Positions 40,916 to 41,730 of a stretch of 41,730 nt of DNA are shown here, in pieces (position 1 is the first letter of the stretch; every line of letters starts with the position of its first letter). A model generated the notes under the pieces. The model had not been told where the DNA came from. It made no database searches and was given only the letters and a program-made list of their open reading frames with translations. The stretch comes from Pirellulales bacterium. Its GTDB lineage: Bacteria > Planctomycetota > Planctomycetia > Pirellulales > S012-138. Location of the stretch: contig JALCBR010000035.1 of NCBI GenBank assembly GCA_028066245.1, positions 1-41,730 of the forward strand, in the 5' to 3' direction. The translations under genes and the position numbers were made by a program.

Positions 40916-41730
40916 ATGTCATCAACCCACCAGCAAGCCGATCACCCAATAAGACCAGTTGAAGCGCATCGTGTTGCGACGGGGGCGCGGCTGCACTTCG
41001 GTCTCTTCTCTCCAGGACGTGCTGCCGGCAGATCGTTCGGTGGCGCAGGCATGATGGTTGACTCGCCAGGTACGGCCATTACAGCGCGGCCAGCAGAAGA
41101 ATTCTCAGTTCGCGGACAAGAAGCGAGCGGAATCGCCGCGTTGGCTGATCGGATTGCGCAGCACTTTTCAAGACCGCTCCCCCTTGTCGAGCTGGCTGTG
41201 GAATCACGGGCGCCGAGACACGCTGGATTGGGTTCCGGCACGCAATTGGCAATGTGTGTTGCAAAGCAGCTCGTCAATGCCTGGCGAACCTCTTGTGACA
41301 ATCACACCTTGGCGCTCGCTGCTTGTCGCGGAAAACGGTCCGCGATTGGCATCCACGGATTTGAACAAGGTGGATTCCTGATTGACGCAGGCAAGAAGGA
41401 CAATGACCAAATCGCACCGTTGATTGATCGCATCGAGTTCCCTGCCAACTGGCGCATCGTGCTGATTGATGTCAGCGACAATGCTGACGGAGTCATACCC
41501 TCGGCTAAACAACGACAACCAAGTTTTGTCGGCGTTTCGGGAGCAGATGAGGCCGAAGCTTTCGATCGACTTCCGCCTGCATCGTTGGAACGGACGGAAA
41601 CCTTACGCCGGGAAGCGACTGAAGTTCTCGCGCCTGCTGTACGGGCGAAGAACTTCGAGGATTTTTCTCAAAGCGTCACCCGTTTTAACCGCATGGCCGG
41701 AGAGTGTTTTGCGCCGGTGCAAGGTGGCAC
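40916..41730 (+). CDS. mptG: Beta-ribofuranosylaminobenzene 5'-phosphate synthase (RFAP synthase), 3' end outside window
   Basis: The frame from ATG 40916 is open to the end of the window (271 codons), so the gene is truncated by the boundary. The protein begins RVATGARLHFGLFSPGRA and GGAGMMVDSPGTAI, has the GHMP-type Gly-rich loop APRHAGLGSGTQLAMCVA, and GKRSAIGIHGFEQGGFLIDA and WRIVLIDV, which are the core of RFAP synthases. RFAP synthase condenses p-aminobenzoate with PRPP, releasing CO2 and PPi, in the first committed step of methanopterin-type cofactors. It follows the DUF447 gene by 33 bp. With PabA and PabB upstream, the cluster supplies and uses its own p-aminobenzoate. Confidence 0.9.
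   Translation, partial: MSSTHQQADHPIRPVEAHRVATGARLHFGLFSPGRAAGRSFGGAGMMVDSPGTAITARPAEEFSVRGQEASGIAALADRIAQHFSRPLPLVELAVESRAPRHAGLGSGTQLAMCVAKQLVNAWRTSCDNHTLALAACRGKRSAIGIHGFEQGGFLIDAGKKDNDQIAPLIDRIEFPANWRIVLIDVSDNADGVIPSAKQRQPSFVGVSGADEAEAFDRLPPASLERTETLRREATEVLAPAVRAKNFEDFSQSVTRFNRMAGECFAPVQGG

Noticed and set aside
1-41730. CRISPR array or rRNA operon
   Set aside because: No regularly spaced direct repeats and no rRNA landmarks were seen anywhere in the window.

Overview
The window looks like a chromosomal segment of a planctomycete, most likely of the Pirellulales (Rhodopirellula/Blastopirellula type). The signs are a moderately GC-rich genome, many lineage-typical membrane or secreted hypothetical proteins, GYF-domain and HTTM-domain proteins, a divergent MurE/MurF-like pair, integrases of the planctomycete tRNA-targeting type, and genes for tetrahydromethanopterin (H4MPT) cofactor synthesis in a bacterium. 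This placement is inference from gene content; no phylogenetic marker was analysed.

Layout. 1-5.7 kb: the end of a probable ABC transporter permease translationally coupled to a large membrane-anchored protein, then a xylulokinase and, divergent from it, a solute-binding lipoprotein. 5.9-10.9 kb: a small mobile-element island bounded by two tRNA genes whose 3' ends face inward, tRNA-Ala(CGC) on the left and tRNA-Val(CAC) on the right. Each tRNA has its own broken tyrosine integrase. The left unit has a convergent HTH gene; the right unit is Rep - HTH - integrase, and its integrase reading frame runs into the tRNA. 11.2-12.9 kb: two TatA-like genes and a TatD nuclease. 13.1-14.0 kb: a lone oligopeptide-type ABC ATPase. 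14.0-14.8 kb: a gene-free stretch rich in strong hairpins. 14.8-18.5 kb: a leftward group of NusB, MurE-like and MurF-like genes. 18.7-23.4 kb: an SLC13-type symporter, CCA-adding/poly(A) polymerase family enzyme, KsgA/RsmA and a thioredoxin-fold lipoprotein. 23.7-30.2 kb: a zinc-ribbon membrane protein, a P-loop ATPase coupled to a cysteine-desulfurase-like enzyme, a DUF3592-type membrane protein, a tandem universal stress protein, an AT-hook protein and a secreted dienelactone hydrolase. 30.2-32.2 kb: mostly gene-poor, with the decayed remains of a second integrase closely related to the one at tRNA-Val. 32.2-35.7 kb: a membrane-anchored protein coupled to an HTTM-type protein, then RarA. 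35.7-41.7 kb: a GYF-domain protein, then a tightly packed set for pterin cofactor synthesis: a dihydropteroate-synthase-like protein, PabB, PabA, a DUF447 protein and the start of RFAP synthase (MptG).

How the genes work together. The clearest functional unit is the right end. PabB and PabA make 4-amino-4-deoxychorismate on the way to p-aminobenzoate, RFAP synthase condenses p-aminobenzoate with PRPP in the first committed step of H4MPT synthesis, and the DHPS-like and DUF447 proteins are recurrent but poorly characterised partners in bacterial H4MPT-linked C1 clusters. The most unusual material is the tandem of Mur ligases that have kept the ATP-binding loop but lost several substrate and catalytic motifs, the two inward-facing tRNA-anchored elements with disabled integrases, a candidate rolling-circle origin next to Rep, and the hairpin-rich gap at 14.0-14.8 kb.
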